A stretch of 64,000 nt of DNA from Chaetorhynchus papuensis (lineage: Eukaryota > Chordata > Aves > Passeriformes > Rhipiduridae): assembly GCA_013396525.1 (NCBI GenBank), contig VWYX01000271.1:62001-126000 (forward strand), in the 5' to 3' direction. Made by a program: the position numbers and the translations under genes. Below, piece after piece: positions 1 through 10,010 of this stretch. Under the pieces are notes generated by a model. That model was not told the origin of the DNA, did not search any database, and saw only the letters and a list, made by a program, of their open reading frames with translations. How positions within the stretch are numbered: the first letter of the stretch is position 1; each line of letters begins with the position of its first letter.

Positions 1-2904
1 TAACTGCTGCACCATCTGCTTTAAAAATGGACTTTTTGCTTGGTACATTATTACATTACATTGTTACAAAACCATTTGTGCCAGCTATCTACTACAGAAT
101 GAAGATCAAATAATTGGTTTTGACATAGACAGCACTAAGTGTTCTGAATTTCAACTGAAACATTTTCCTTTCTACTACTATTTGCTGACAGTGGATATCA
201 GTCATGGACTTCTTTCTATTTTGCTTGAAGATTTCTTTTCTGGGTTATTCTATGTACTCAGTCTGGGAGTTCTTTCAAGCAAACTGCCAATCTATGCAGT
301 TTTAGTTGTTTAAAAGGGAAAAATGTTAAGATTAAAACATTTCTGGAAACACCTGCGCTAAGAAAAATGTCTTCAAGACCGAACACAGCCCAAATGTGAT
401 TCAGAAGAGGGCAGCTTCCTCTCTGTACTGCATGGCAAAACCAGAACTGGGTGGACTGAAGGATTGCTGAGAGGAGGCATGGCTGTTGAGCGGCAACAGA
501 CACACTCACTTCCATTCCTCAAAAAAGTACAAGTACAATAGTAAGGAAATAGGAGAGAGACTAAAGGTGAACCTAAAGACTTCTTAATTCTCTTCTCCCA
601 TGAGTGTATCCAGGTTACAATAATTTAATCTGTTAAATCTCCATATACAATATGAAACCTCTGAATTATCAGTCTTCATAAATGAATATTTATTCACAGA
701 GGCTATGCATAAAAGGGAAATATACAATCACATATGCGATGTGGTGAACAGACAGATGAATAGGAGAAAAATACCTCATTGAGTACCTATGAACAGACGT
801 GTAAATTTTGGAATTTAGCATAAATTGTAATGAGGGCACTGCAAGCCACGTCATAGATTTCAGAGCAGTTGGAAAGGAATGAATGAAGAGATGCGAAGAA
901 CAAAAAAATATTAAACAGAACTTCAAGCTTTTCAAGATGCCAAGGAACCGAATTTTCAGGTGTATGAGTGGAAGCAGGAAAGTAAGTACCTTGACAAGAG
1001 AATTTTTCTCAGGGTGCTCTTTCTGGGAAATTATACTGCAGTGGTATGCTGAATTTACCCAATTATTTCTGGTCATCCCTGCGCTAATTTTTTTCTACTT
1101 CCTCTCCAGATGCCTAACATTTACTAAGTGTTGCCAAGGTTTTAGACAAAAAAAAAAGTATAATCACCTGACAGAACAGTGCCCATAGCACAAGGAACAA
1201 TTTATAATCAACCATAGGTCGCTCAAGTCCTACCAAAGTACTATGGTGAGACATAAAATTAGTTAACATTCAAAATAGTACAAAATGTCTAATATGAAAC
1301 CTATTTGTGAAATCCCTTGTTGTTTTCATTATATTTATTCATATGAGGATTATCAGTGCAACATAGGTATTCTTAAAACTGTTCACAAAAAAATGGCTAA
1401 TATGTTCAGAGGCTGGTTACTCTGTTTCTACTGGACATCAAACAAAAAACCCCCAACCAAATCCCAGGTCACTGAAAAGGTTTGACTGGCAGTCAGTTGT
1501 TATAATTTGAAAGCTATTGCAGTGATACCCAACATGATTGGGAGGGTCTCTGAAAGGTTAAGCCAAAACCTGCTCAATACCAAACTTAGGGCTAATTTTC
1601 CAAATGCATAGTCAATAATTAATTTTATTTTTTCCCCACACCCTCTTTCTTACATGTTAGAAATTTTGTTTCAGATAAATATATTCAGCCAATTTTTAAA
1701 CATTATTTTATAGGGTAAATGGGAAATCAGAGGTTGAGTTCTCACAGTTTATCTCTTTGCAATGACCTACATCTCATTTTATTGTTCTCAATCTAATTCT
1801 CAGTTTAGTAACATTTGGTATGTGTTGCAAATACATAGTGCAATTTGCAGTCTATTACACCATTGGGTAATTTGCCATAAAGAAACAAGAATGTACAATT
1901 AATGATTTAGAATGTATTTCAACACGAAAAAAAATCCAGGAAATATTCTTGACATTTCTCATTGAAACAGAAAGAAAATTGCTGTTCCCTGATTTTTCTT
2001 TAGTCTCTTGCTTTCTGCTGCTTATGCTATCTGTTAAGCATATGCAAAACCAAATTAAGAGAAAGGGAGAAAGTTTGAAGAGTTTTTCCAGCTTCCTCTG
2101 AAAGAAGAAAATTATCTGTTTACAATAAAACAGATATAAATTTGATGAGGACAACATAATCTGGAACTAGTGAAAATAATGTACTTAATAAAAGTCTTCA
2201 AAAGTTTACCCTCTCTGTCAAAGTTCTGATAAATGTCAACACTTTGTCAGTAAGGACTGATTTCCTCTTCCCTTTCAAACAGTATTTACAGTCGTATTCT
2301 CACCAATGCCAGTGACACACTCAAGTCTCGGCTCACCAAGTTTAGGAAAATTCTTCATTTTTGAAAGGAGGATAGAATTTTTTAGTTCTTATTTACAGTA
2401 CAATAAGAGGCACTTTTAAAACAATGATCTTAATGTCAATCTGATGTTCTTAACATGGTTCCAACATTAAATTGGAAGCACCATTTGTCTTTCGAAGTAC
2501 CTATTTTTTTAAATGCTTTAGGTTTATTTACAAAACAAGATAGTCTTATTTTATTGTAGCATGGCCTAAACAACATTCCCAAACTTATGCCTTTTCTGCA
2601 CCTCCTCCTTATGTCACTCTCTGAAACAATGTGTGTTATTCTTTCAAACAGCTACTTTCCAAGAATCTAATTTTTCTCATGCAAGAAATACCAGAAGGAG
2701 ATAAATGTTAGGCAATTTGGGGGGCAAGGTTAGTTGAAGACAAAAGCAAGTAGAGGTTGTCTTTTTTTTTTACAGTCCAAAAGGAAAATGTATTGAATGG
2801 GAAAAGGTGATAAATCAGTTTCCTTTTCCAAATTGATAGGAAATATCGAAAGAAATTATGAGTAGACTGATTTGAGTATTTGGGTACTTTAGAAAGTAGG
2901 TTCC
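1..2904. other. Gene-free AT-rich DNA, no recognised repeat
   Basis: I see no exon, RNA gene or known repeat family. Open frames of about 85-130 codons on both strands have no recognisable domain, are rich in residues encoded by A/T-rich codons, and fit chance in AT-rich DNA. Short A and T runs are scattered throughout. Confidence 0.6.
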
Positions 2905-3025
2905 TGTTGTGGTTTAAGCTCAGCTGGCAGCGTAGCAGCATGCATCTGCTTGCTCACTTACCTAGCATCCTGGTGGCACAGTGAGGAGAATAAAAAGTAA
3001 AACTTGTGGTTTGAGATAAGCAGAG

Positions 3026-3031
3026 TTTAAT
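3026..3031 (-). terminator. Possible LTR polyadenylation signal (ATTAAA)
   Basis: ATTAAA on the minus strand lies about 120 bp before the LTR 3' end and about 175 bp downstream of the TATA box. The spacing suits an LTR R region, but the motif is common in AT-rich DNA. Confidence 0.3.
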
Positions 3032-3051
3032 AATTGGAACAAATTAAAAGA

Positions 3052-3085
3052 GAAGAAGAAGAAGAAGAAGAAGAAAGAGAGAGAG
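3052..3085 (+). repeat. (GAA)n followed by (GA)n microsatellite
   Basis: About seven GAA units run into a short GA tract. It sits inside the LTR fragment, at the place where this LTR family often carries an A-rich trinucleotide tract, so it probably expanded from the LTR's own sequence. Confidence 0.85.
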
Positions 3086-3203
3086 AAAAAGATAAAACCC
3101 AAGAAAAACAAATGATGCACAGTACAGTTGTTCACCCATTGCTGACCAATGCCAAACCCATCCCTGAACCACAATTATCCCATCTTAGGGGACACTCCCC
3201 CAG

Positions 3204-3211
3204 TTTATATA
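3204..3211 (-). promoter_or_regulatory. LTR TATA box (minus strand)
   Basis: The minus strand reads TATATAAA inside the short palindrome-like context CAGTATATAAACTG, the usual promoter position of this LTR family. Present activity is unlikely in so decayed a copy. Confidence 0.5.
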
Positions 3212-3225
3212 CTGAATGGTGGCTG

Positions 3226-4950
3226 TAAACTCTTTTCCACAAGTGAAGCATCTCAGTGGATGACCCTCATTCATTCAGTGGCAATATTTCTGACTCTTTC
3301 TGCCCTTACACAATTTTAGTTCAACAAATTAAACTTGCATTGAATATAATGTTTTCTATATGTTAGGAGCAAATCACAATTCAAACTGCGATCTTACAGG
3401 CTGAAATTTCTTGGAGATGAAATAGTTAACAATGACACTTTAAATATCAGAATAAATAAGAAATTAAGTTAAACTAAAAAAGTTTTTTAACATCATCTGG
3501 TTTCTCAAAATCTCAGATAATAAATGCTTTTAAAGGGAAATTTCATTACAAATTTTTGCTACTCGCTTCTTGTTCTTATAATGCAAACTTGGTTTACTTT
3601 TCTTCTTTTGTGTTATTCTTCTCAATACTGTACCTGATATTTAAGAATGAAAGCTGTACAAAGAAACAATTAAAAAGTATATAAACACAGACATTAACAC
3701 AATATGATTGCAAAGATAGATAAATATTAAATTATATGCAGCATTTTTTGTAAAACAAGCCTGACGTACTCTATTATTTATAATATTATATGAATAGTAA
3801 TCGTATCCATATTCCACTGAATCTAATGAAATGCCAGTCAGAGATATGAAGGTGTGACTATACAAATCAGTATTTAGTTTGATACAGGAAATTGCTATCT
3901 CGATTTTGGACTATCATTTTTCTAGTATTAGATGATTGGCTATGTCTTCGTCTTTTTTTTTTTTTTTCTGTACTGCATTCAGCTGCAAGTGAAATACATT
4001 ATAATAAGTTATTATTTTTTATTTATGTATGTTTGAAAGGTCTTGTTTTAAAAAAATTATGGAGCTTTATATCTAGTTCATAATGTAGGTAACAGACGAT
4101 TAGTAAAAGCTTCAATTTATTGTTCAACTCCATTCTTATTATGGAATTTGAGCACCAGAATAACAAATGATAGTTTGAATGATAACACAAAACCAATGCT
4201 AATTTTATAGTATCAGTAACCCTTTTATATTTACTCAAGTATTTTAGAGCTTTCCACATACACGTAAGCAAAAAAGAAAAAATTATTCCATTTTGTAACT
4301 AAAAGAAATTATCTGAAACAGGAACACACTAAAATATCCCCCAACTTCTAATTAGGGCTAAAAATTACAAAAAATTAAAAATTAGTTCACTTCTCAGAGT
4401 TTAGAATTTTTAAGAGAAATATGATCTAGAAAATAATTGAATTCTAGAAATAGAAAATAAATGAAAATAATTAAACTCTTCCAATATTTCTTAGCAAATG
4501 CTTTAATGAGACTCAATCTCTACTTTAATATCAGCATCAATTGCACATACTGATTTATGGAAAAATATTAGACAAGTAATGAGTTCTTCTGCTAGTGCAA
4601 AAGGCTGCTCTAATTCATACGCTAGTACAGTTAGATGCCAAACAAAATACACACTTTATAATCAGTTATTTCAGTAAAAATTCTTTTGTACAGTGTTTGC
4701 AAAAATAGCATTGAAGCAAATTAATGTATTAAATAAAAGAGTTCTGTGAAAAACTGCACAATGCAAATATAGAAACTGGATAGAAAATTGTTAATTGCCT
4801 GAAACTATGGAAATAAGAGCTAGAAGTAATGCTGATTGGAGAATGATATACATTTGCTTGAAAAATTGTTTCTTTTTCTACATTTCCTGATGAAGTGCAT
4901 TGGGCATTTAAGAGAGGGTACTTTGGAGCCTCTGTATAAATATAAATATA
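3226..4950. other. Gene-free AT-rich DNA
   Basis: No exon or repeat family recognised. There is a T run near 3952-3967. Apparent frames of 60-82 codons are low complexity or unrecognisable. Confidence 0.55.
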
Positions 4951-5160
4951 ATTTGTGAATGACACTAAGCTAGCTGTGTCACTTCATATACCAAGGCAAG
5001 AAGCAGGGCAGAATCAAAATGTACAATTATCTTGACAAACTAAAAGGCTGGTTTAAAATTAAAACAAAAAATAATAACAGTACTAAAAAGAGCAATATTT
5101 CAAGAGAAATAAAATGAAAAGTATGAGTTGGCCAAAAAAAAGGCCTGAAAATGACCGTGG
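4951..5160 (+). mobile_element. Highly decayed CR1 LINE scrap, plus strand
   Basis: The first bases, read in the frame starting at 4953, give FVNDTKLAV, close to the reverse-transcriptase motif C segment FADDTKLG of avian CR1. The following DNA resembles a CR1 subfamily segment (a GACAAACT..AAAGGCTGGT block at about 5033-5052, and a later block near 5130-5160). The frame is broken by stops at once. It is opposite in strand to the clearer CR1 copy 350 bp to the right, so the two are separate insertions. The alternative is chance resemblance. Confidence 0.4.
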
Positions 5161-5512
5161 AACACCTACGGAAGGCAGCTCATACTGTTCATGCTGCTGG
5201 CACATCCTCCCTTCTTGGTAAAGTCGCCTGGAAAAAAATAGATGATACAATGGGAGTGCAAATCTACACATTGTGTTTGTATACTACAGTCAAAGCATTC
5301 TGTTCTTATGCTGTTTGCCAAAAGTAAATATGCTAAAAAAAAAAAGCTATAAATTACTACAACACAAGGATACACTGACAAGGGGTTATCAGGGGACTTT
5401 ATAAATAACGAAGGAATCAGCTAAGAAAATTCAAAAAGAAACCAAAATGAAGCAGAAAAATGTTTTGTAGTGTCAAGTGAGAGGATGAAAAACAAAGCAG
5501 CATTAAGAATGT
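5161..5512. other. Spacer between two CR1 fragments
   Basis: Nothing recognised. It could hold further decayed sequence of the plus-strand CR1 scrap, but no diagnostic block is visible. Confidence 0.4.
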
Positions 5513-6865
5513 GTTTTGGTGCTGTCAGAATCTCTCGGGGTCATCATGGCCTCTGCTCAGGTTCAGCCATCTCACAGCCAGCACCCCCAGGTCTATCAGC
5601 TTTCCAACCACTCTCCCTGTAGAAATGCCTGGAGTTTTTGTGACCAAACTGCAGGACTGGCATTTTGCTGTATTGAAGCTCATGCACTTGGCCTCAGCCC
5701 ACTGACCCAGCCTGTCCAGATCCCTGTGTAGAACCTTCTGACTCTCCAGCAGATCAACAATTCCACCCAACTTGGTGTCATCTGCTAGCTCTGAGGGTAC
5801 ACTCAATCCCCTCATCCATTTCATTGATAAAGATATTAGACGTGACTGGATCCAGTACTGATCCCTGGAGAACACCACTAGTGACTGGCCACCAACTGGA
5901 TTTAACTCCATTCACCACCACCCTCTGGGCCTGGACATGCAGACAATTTTTTAGCCAGTGCACCTGTCCAAGCCATGACCAGCCAGTTTCTCCAGGAGAA
6001 TGCTATGGGAACCAGTGTCAAAGGCATTACCAAAGTCCAGGTAGGCAATATCCACAGCCTTTCCCTTGTCTGTTAAGTGGGTCACGTTGTCACAGAAGCT
6101 GATCAGGTTGGTCAAGGAGAACCTGCCTTTCATAAACGCATGCTGGCTGGGCCTGTTGTTCTGGTTGTCCTGCACGTGTTGTGTGATAGCATTCAAGGGG
6201 TTCTGCTCCATGACCTTTGCCAGCACTGAGGGCGATGCTGACAGGCCCTTCATCCTCCTTCTGGCCTTTGGAAGTGACTCTGAGCATGTGCACCATTCCT
6301 TAGTACCCTTGCTGCATCCTATCTGGCCCTATGGACTTGTGCATGTCCAAGTGGTGTAGCAGGTCATTGAGCAGTTCCTCCTAGATTATGGGGGCTTCAT
6401 CCTGCTCCCTGTCCTGGTCTTCCAGCTCATAGTGCTGGGTACCTTGATGATAGCTGGTCTTAGTATTAGAGACTGAGGCAAAGGTGGCATTGAATACCTC
6501 AGCCTTTTCCTCATCTATCACAATGTTTCCTCCCCCATTCCATAAAGTATGGAGATTGTCCTGAGCCCCCCTTTTTGTTGTGAGTGCTATTTACAGTAGC
6601 AGTTTTATTACCTTTTATAGCAGTAACCAGATTAAATTCTAGTTGGGCTTTTACCCCTGTAATTTTTTCCCTGCGCAACCTCACAACATCCTTGGAAGTC
6701 CTCCTGAGTTCTCCTGAGTCATCCTGCCTCTTCTATCATAGGTCATAAACTCTCCTATTTTTTAACCTGAATTCCAGTTAAATTTCTGTTCAGCCAGGCT
6801 GGCCTGCTTCCCCATCAGCTTCACTTTCAGCACACATGAACAGACGGACTTGTAAATTTGATTTA
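5513..6865 (-). mobile_element. CR1 LINE, internal ORF2 fragment
   Basis: About 1.35 kb of a CR1 non-LTR retrotransposon, read on the minus strand. The 3' part (5525-6253) matches the CR1 reverse transcriptase, with all main motifs in the correct order. The 5' part (6254-6865) matches the linker between endonuclease and reverse transcriptase, including a recognisable stretch near 6600-6660 reading approximately KAQLEFNLVTA in the CR1 style. Stops and frame changes run throughout. CR1 copies are usually cut at the 5' end but keep their 3' end; this one lacks the 3' UTR and the 8-bp tail repeats too, so it has lost sequence on both sides or was broken by a later deletion. I see no target-site duplication. 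Confidence 0.93.
5525..6253 (-). pseudogene. CR1 ORF2 reverse transcriptase remnant
   Basis: This is the inactive coding remnant inside the CR1 fragment. In an intact element the enzyme copies LINE RNA into DNA at a nicked target. Visible blocks, from N- to C-terminal: a leader ending in a conserved segment near 6120-6140; motif A as YLDFGNAFDT near 6025-6055; motif B as LQGSVLDPV near 5845-5880; and motif C as LADDTKLGG near 5765-5790, where the usual phenylalanine before ADD is leucine. The catalytic aspartates of motifs A and C remain visible. The frame shifts between the segment ending near 5780-5800 and the one holding motif C, and there are other breaks upstream, so no enzyme can be made. 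The thumb-side segment GQWAEAKCMSFNTAKC follows at about 5660-5715. Confidence 0.9.
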
Positions 6866-7282
6866 AACCATATTAACTGAGCAGGTTTTCGTGTGAAACT
6901 ACACATATTCTTCATAAAATTAAATATTTTGGAGAGAAGCAATCTTGTATGAGATAGCAGGAAGATATTATTTTATTGTTTTAAGTGTAAATGATACTTT
7001 TTCTAGAATGCCATGTAATTTTAGATATTACAAATGCAGTAAAACAAAACAATAGCCTGCAGTAGTGCAGGCAGTATGAAAGGAAACTTGGATTTATAAG
7101 AATCAAAGGAAGAATTTCATTTGTTGAGTCTAGATAAGACAAAAATGAGATAAGGTATGGCTGCAAAAAGGAAAACATGATAGAGAGGAATGACCTTCTC
7201 AATGGCCACAAAAATAACACAAGAAAAAAATGAAACTAAAGTAAATATACTAAAATTGTATATTAGGAATATCCTTTAAGTA
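6866..7282. other. Gene-free AT-rich DNA between CR1 and solo LTR
   Basis: Nothing recognised. A minus-strand frame of 79 codons is hydrophobic and unrecognisable. Confidence 0.5.
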
Positions 7283-7287
7283 TCTAG
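7283..7287 (+). repeat. Target-site duplication, left copy
   Basis: TCTAG lies directly before the solo LTR and recurs directly after it at 7529-7533. With the preceding base the match extends to ATCTAG (7282-7287 and 7528-7533), one base of which overlaps the LTR end. Confidence 0.6.
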
Positions 7288-7528
7288 TNTACCTTAGAGC
7301 AAGGACTAGCCTGCTCAGTCCCGCACTGCCCCAGCTTCCTCTGAGATTCTTAAGGGCTCCCTGGCTCTTAAGAACTCGGGTTTTCTACTTTAATTTTAGC
7401 ACCTGCGTGTGCTGCATTTTTATTTTTGCTGGACTTCCCGGATTAAAAGCTTTTGGGGATCGCTCTCCAATAAACATCTTTTGGGGAAAAACCCTTGAAA
7501 GCGGATTGTGGTCATTTTCCACACCACA
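7288..7528 (+). mobile_element. Solo LTR, 241 bp, plus orientation
   Basis: The segment starts T-N-T and ends ACA; if the ambiguous base at 7289 is G, the ends are the canonical TGT...ACA of a retroviral LTR. It is GC-richer than its surroundings, with CpG sites near 7314, 7406, 7439 and 7462 that the flanks lack. AATAAA at 7469-7474 lies about 55 bp before the 3' end, as expected for an R-U5 junction, and the end CCACACCACA resembles avian ERV LTR termini. TCTAG is duplicated at both sides. No internal gag-pol-env sequence is present, so it is best read as a solo LTR left by recombination between two LTRs. The exact family is not recognised. Confidence 0.72.
7469..7474 (+). terminator. LTR polyadenylation signal AATAAA
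   Basis: A canonical AATAAA inside the solo LTR, followed by T/G-rich sequence up to the LTR end, as in a normal R-U5 arrangement. Confidence 0.6.
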
Positions 7529-7533
7529 TCTAG
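7529..7533 (+). repeat. Target-site duplication, right copy
   Basis: TCTAG repeats the five bases before the LTR. A 5-bp duplication fits retroviral integration. Confidence 0.6.
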
Positions 7534-9254
7534 TTTATGAAGTTAGCACTTCAAACTTCTAATAAAGTGGTTTTTTACATAGAAAATATATTTTATTAGT
7601 TTCAAGAAAATTTCAGTGAAAGCACATGCAAATTTCTGTACTTCAAAGTCAAATTGAAGTTTTGTATAATTTGAGTCCAGACTAAGAACTGCTGTGATTA
7701 ATCGTCTTGGAATCCCCCTGTAGATCTACAGCTGAAGGATCCCATAGCAGGAAAAGTATTCAAGAAATGAGTTGCAAGGAAATAAACTAAAGAAATTCCT
7801 GTATTTTTTGCTTAACCTCTGAAAAAGCTCTGAATTTGTGCCCTTCCCTGTCTTTCCAACACTGGCAGTAAAACTAGCATAACAGACTTTGGCCTCCTAA
7901 GGTTACTTTATGCCTTTTTCCTTCTCCAGCTATTCACATTTTCTTCTATAGACAATCCACCAGGAGCTATTACCATGGGATGAATACTGGTACAGATACA
8001 ACATATTCATGGCAATCACTTCTCACCTGGTGTCACTTGCTTCCTTTTGCAGGCTGCTATGATTATACCCTTCTCTGATTTGCATTGGATTAGTGGAATT
8101 TCCCTGTCTTTTAATGGAAGGGAACATATGGCACATAGCTTTAAAAGTGTGCTACCAAACATAATGAATGTTGGATTGACATTGTTACACCCATAAGCTT
8201 TGTTGATAAAAACAAATATTTATACACTATGACATTCTCTCTGCAAATTGCTACCCCTACTCAATGTATGATTCATGAGAAAAAGGATCAGATAAAACAG
8301 CCTTGGCAAATGGGTAGAAACAGAAATAAACAAGCAGAGAGTAGAACAAAATTCTGTGTCGCAGAATCCAAGGCCATATTGCTATTCCTAGAAACAGACC
8401 ATAAACTTTTTACTGGTATTTGAGAGCCTTGGGACTGAGATTTGTCAGACTTGTTCTGTCTGAACTTTTCTTGACCTTACTGTAGCATTGTTTTACTTGA
8501 TTTCTCCGTGAAAGCAATTTCTCTAATTGATGAGGTCCACAGCTAACTTATTTTACTCTTATTTCTCTTTTTATGGCACAACCATAATTTTGTAAAGATA
8601 AAGTAGTTATTTTATATAAAATTGGATATTTATGACTGTAAAATATTGATGCAGCCCAGAGACATATATGCCTTGTACGATAGCAGGGGCCTTGAGAAGC
8701 AGACACAATCTGAAGCATAGCAGAGCACAGACCTGAAGTGATAAGGGATGAGTCCCAAGAAAATAAGAATTCCATTGCGTTTTGGTTAACTCAGTGACAA
8801 AATTCCATCTTCCTGCCATTCCCTGCTCTCCATTACTTCTCAAATGTCCTTACCTATGAAATTTAAGAAGCTTTCTTCACTATGACTCTTTCTTAGAGAT
8901 GGGACATACCTATTACTCTCCATGGTATATCATGTTTCTTAAACTACTGAAGTGAGTAAGAATTCCCTAAGTTGCCACCATGCAAGTATAACTATCTTAG
9001 AACTTGATAGATTCCAACTTGTGCTTGACCTTGATTTTTTTTCAAAAATTATAAGGATGGCTATTTTGCAGTGAATGGAAAATATTCTGGGTGCCACAAA
9101 GTGGAATCAATTTGGTCTGTACATTGCATGGCATAGGGAAAGAAGTTAGAAATTTCAGATAGAAATAATTTAATTCCTTTATTGTTTCTTAAACTGACAA
9201 GTTAAAAAAATTACAAATTTAGGTATAAAAATGGATATATGAGGTAAACATGAA
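7534..9254. other. Gene-free AT-rich DNA
   Basis: No exon, repeat family or RNA gene recognised. Minus-strand frames near 8548-8843 are short and unrecognisable. Confidence 0.55.
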
Positions 9255-9337
9255 TAATATATATATACATATTTTTGTCAGCTATGTTTATATGTATGCA
9301 TGTATATGTAAACATATATATATACACATATACATAG
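9255..9337 (+). repeat. TA/TG-rich microsatellite
   Basis: Interrupted alternating TA and TG/CA units with several ATGTAT and ATATATATA blocks. Alternating purine-pyrimidine composition makes it prone to length change. Confidence 0.8.
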
Positions 9338-9774
9338 GTGTCGTGCCGGGGATTTCACACAAGTTGACGCTTGCAATGAGAGTTTCACACATAATTTGGT
9401 CATAAAATTGTTCAAACGGTTTTTTGTACTGTGAAGCCCTAAGAAATCAGAGCTTATTTTCTACAAACAATAATTACTGACTTTTTTAACAGTATTTTGC
9501 CAATCTGTGTATTAGAACTGCAGAAGAAAGTGTTAGTCCCCCATAAGAGTTTCTTCCCTGGAAGAAATTATATAATTGACTGTGTAGCTATGATTTGTGT
9601 AATATATAGTAATCACAAAAATATTTAATGGATTTCTGCTATATTGGGGAATAACAGCCACTTGCATAATGCAAAGTGTATTATTTTTATGGATTGCTAT
9701 ACGAATATATTGCAACAGATGTGATATTGCCATTACCCAGAGACTTTTTTCCTGCTTCTTGGAAACTGAAGCAC
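9338..9774. other. Unassigned DNA with a CpG-bearing start
   Basis: The first 60 bp directly after the TA/TG repeat contain several CpGs (near 9343, 9348 and 9368) and two copies of TTTCACACA about 31 bp apart. This is unlike the flanks and may be the edge of an unrecognised repeat. The remainder shows nothing I recognise. Confidence 0.35.
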
Positions 9775-10010
9775 TGTCGTGGCTTAAACTCAACTGGCAA
9801 CTAAGTACCGTGCAGCTGCCTTGCTTGCTTATTCCCCACTCTGGTGGGCCAGGGTGGAGAATCAGGAAGAAAAAAAAAAAGTGAAACACATGGGTTGAGA
9901 TAAGATCAGTTTAACAATTGAAAAAAGTTTTACAAAAGGTCATAATAATAAAAGGGAACGAAAGATAAAGCCCAATAAAAATGAGTGACACACAACACAG
10001 CCACTCAGCA
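9775..10010 (-). mobile_element. ERVL-like LTR fragment, minus orientation
   Basis: The plus strand starts TGTCGTGGCTTAAACTCAAC and continues through the same ordered blocks as the copy at 2905: a G/T-rich block near 9841-9860, GGGTTGAGATAAGATCAGTT near 9893-9912, an A-rich tract, and AGTGACACACAACACAG near 9982-9998. In the sense direction of the family this is the R-U5 side on the minus strand. Beyond about 10010 the family sequence is not recognisable, so the U3 side is lost or decayed. No internal retroviral sequence is adjacent. Confidence 0.7.

Larger units (their letters stand above)
2905..3225 (-). mobile_element. ERVL-like LTR fragment, minus orientation
   Basis: The plus-strand left end reads TGTTGTGGTTTAAGCTCAGC, which I recognise as the reverse complement of the 3' end of a common avian ERVL-type LTR. 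Further blocks follow in the expected order: a purine-rich block, a region around 3108-3180 with the family's spacing, and a TATA-containing block near 3201-3214. Read on the minus strand, this places a TATA box upstream and the LTR 3' end at 2905. The far U3 part beyond about 3225 is not recognisable, so the copy is truncated or badly decayed. No internal retroviral genes flank it. Family assignment is from memory of consensus features. Confidence 0.7.

Noticed and set aside
258..1076. Minus-strand frames of 85 and 128 codons at the left end
   Set aside because: No domain or family resemblance, composition follows AT-rich DNA, and opposite-strand frames of similar length overlap them.
5511..6359. 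Plus-strand frames of 64-97 codons opposite the CR1 fragment
   Set aside because: They are antisense shadows of the CR1 reverse transcriptase on the minus strand.
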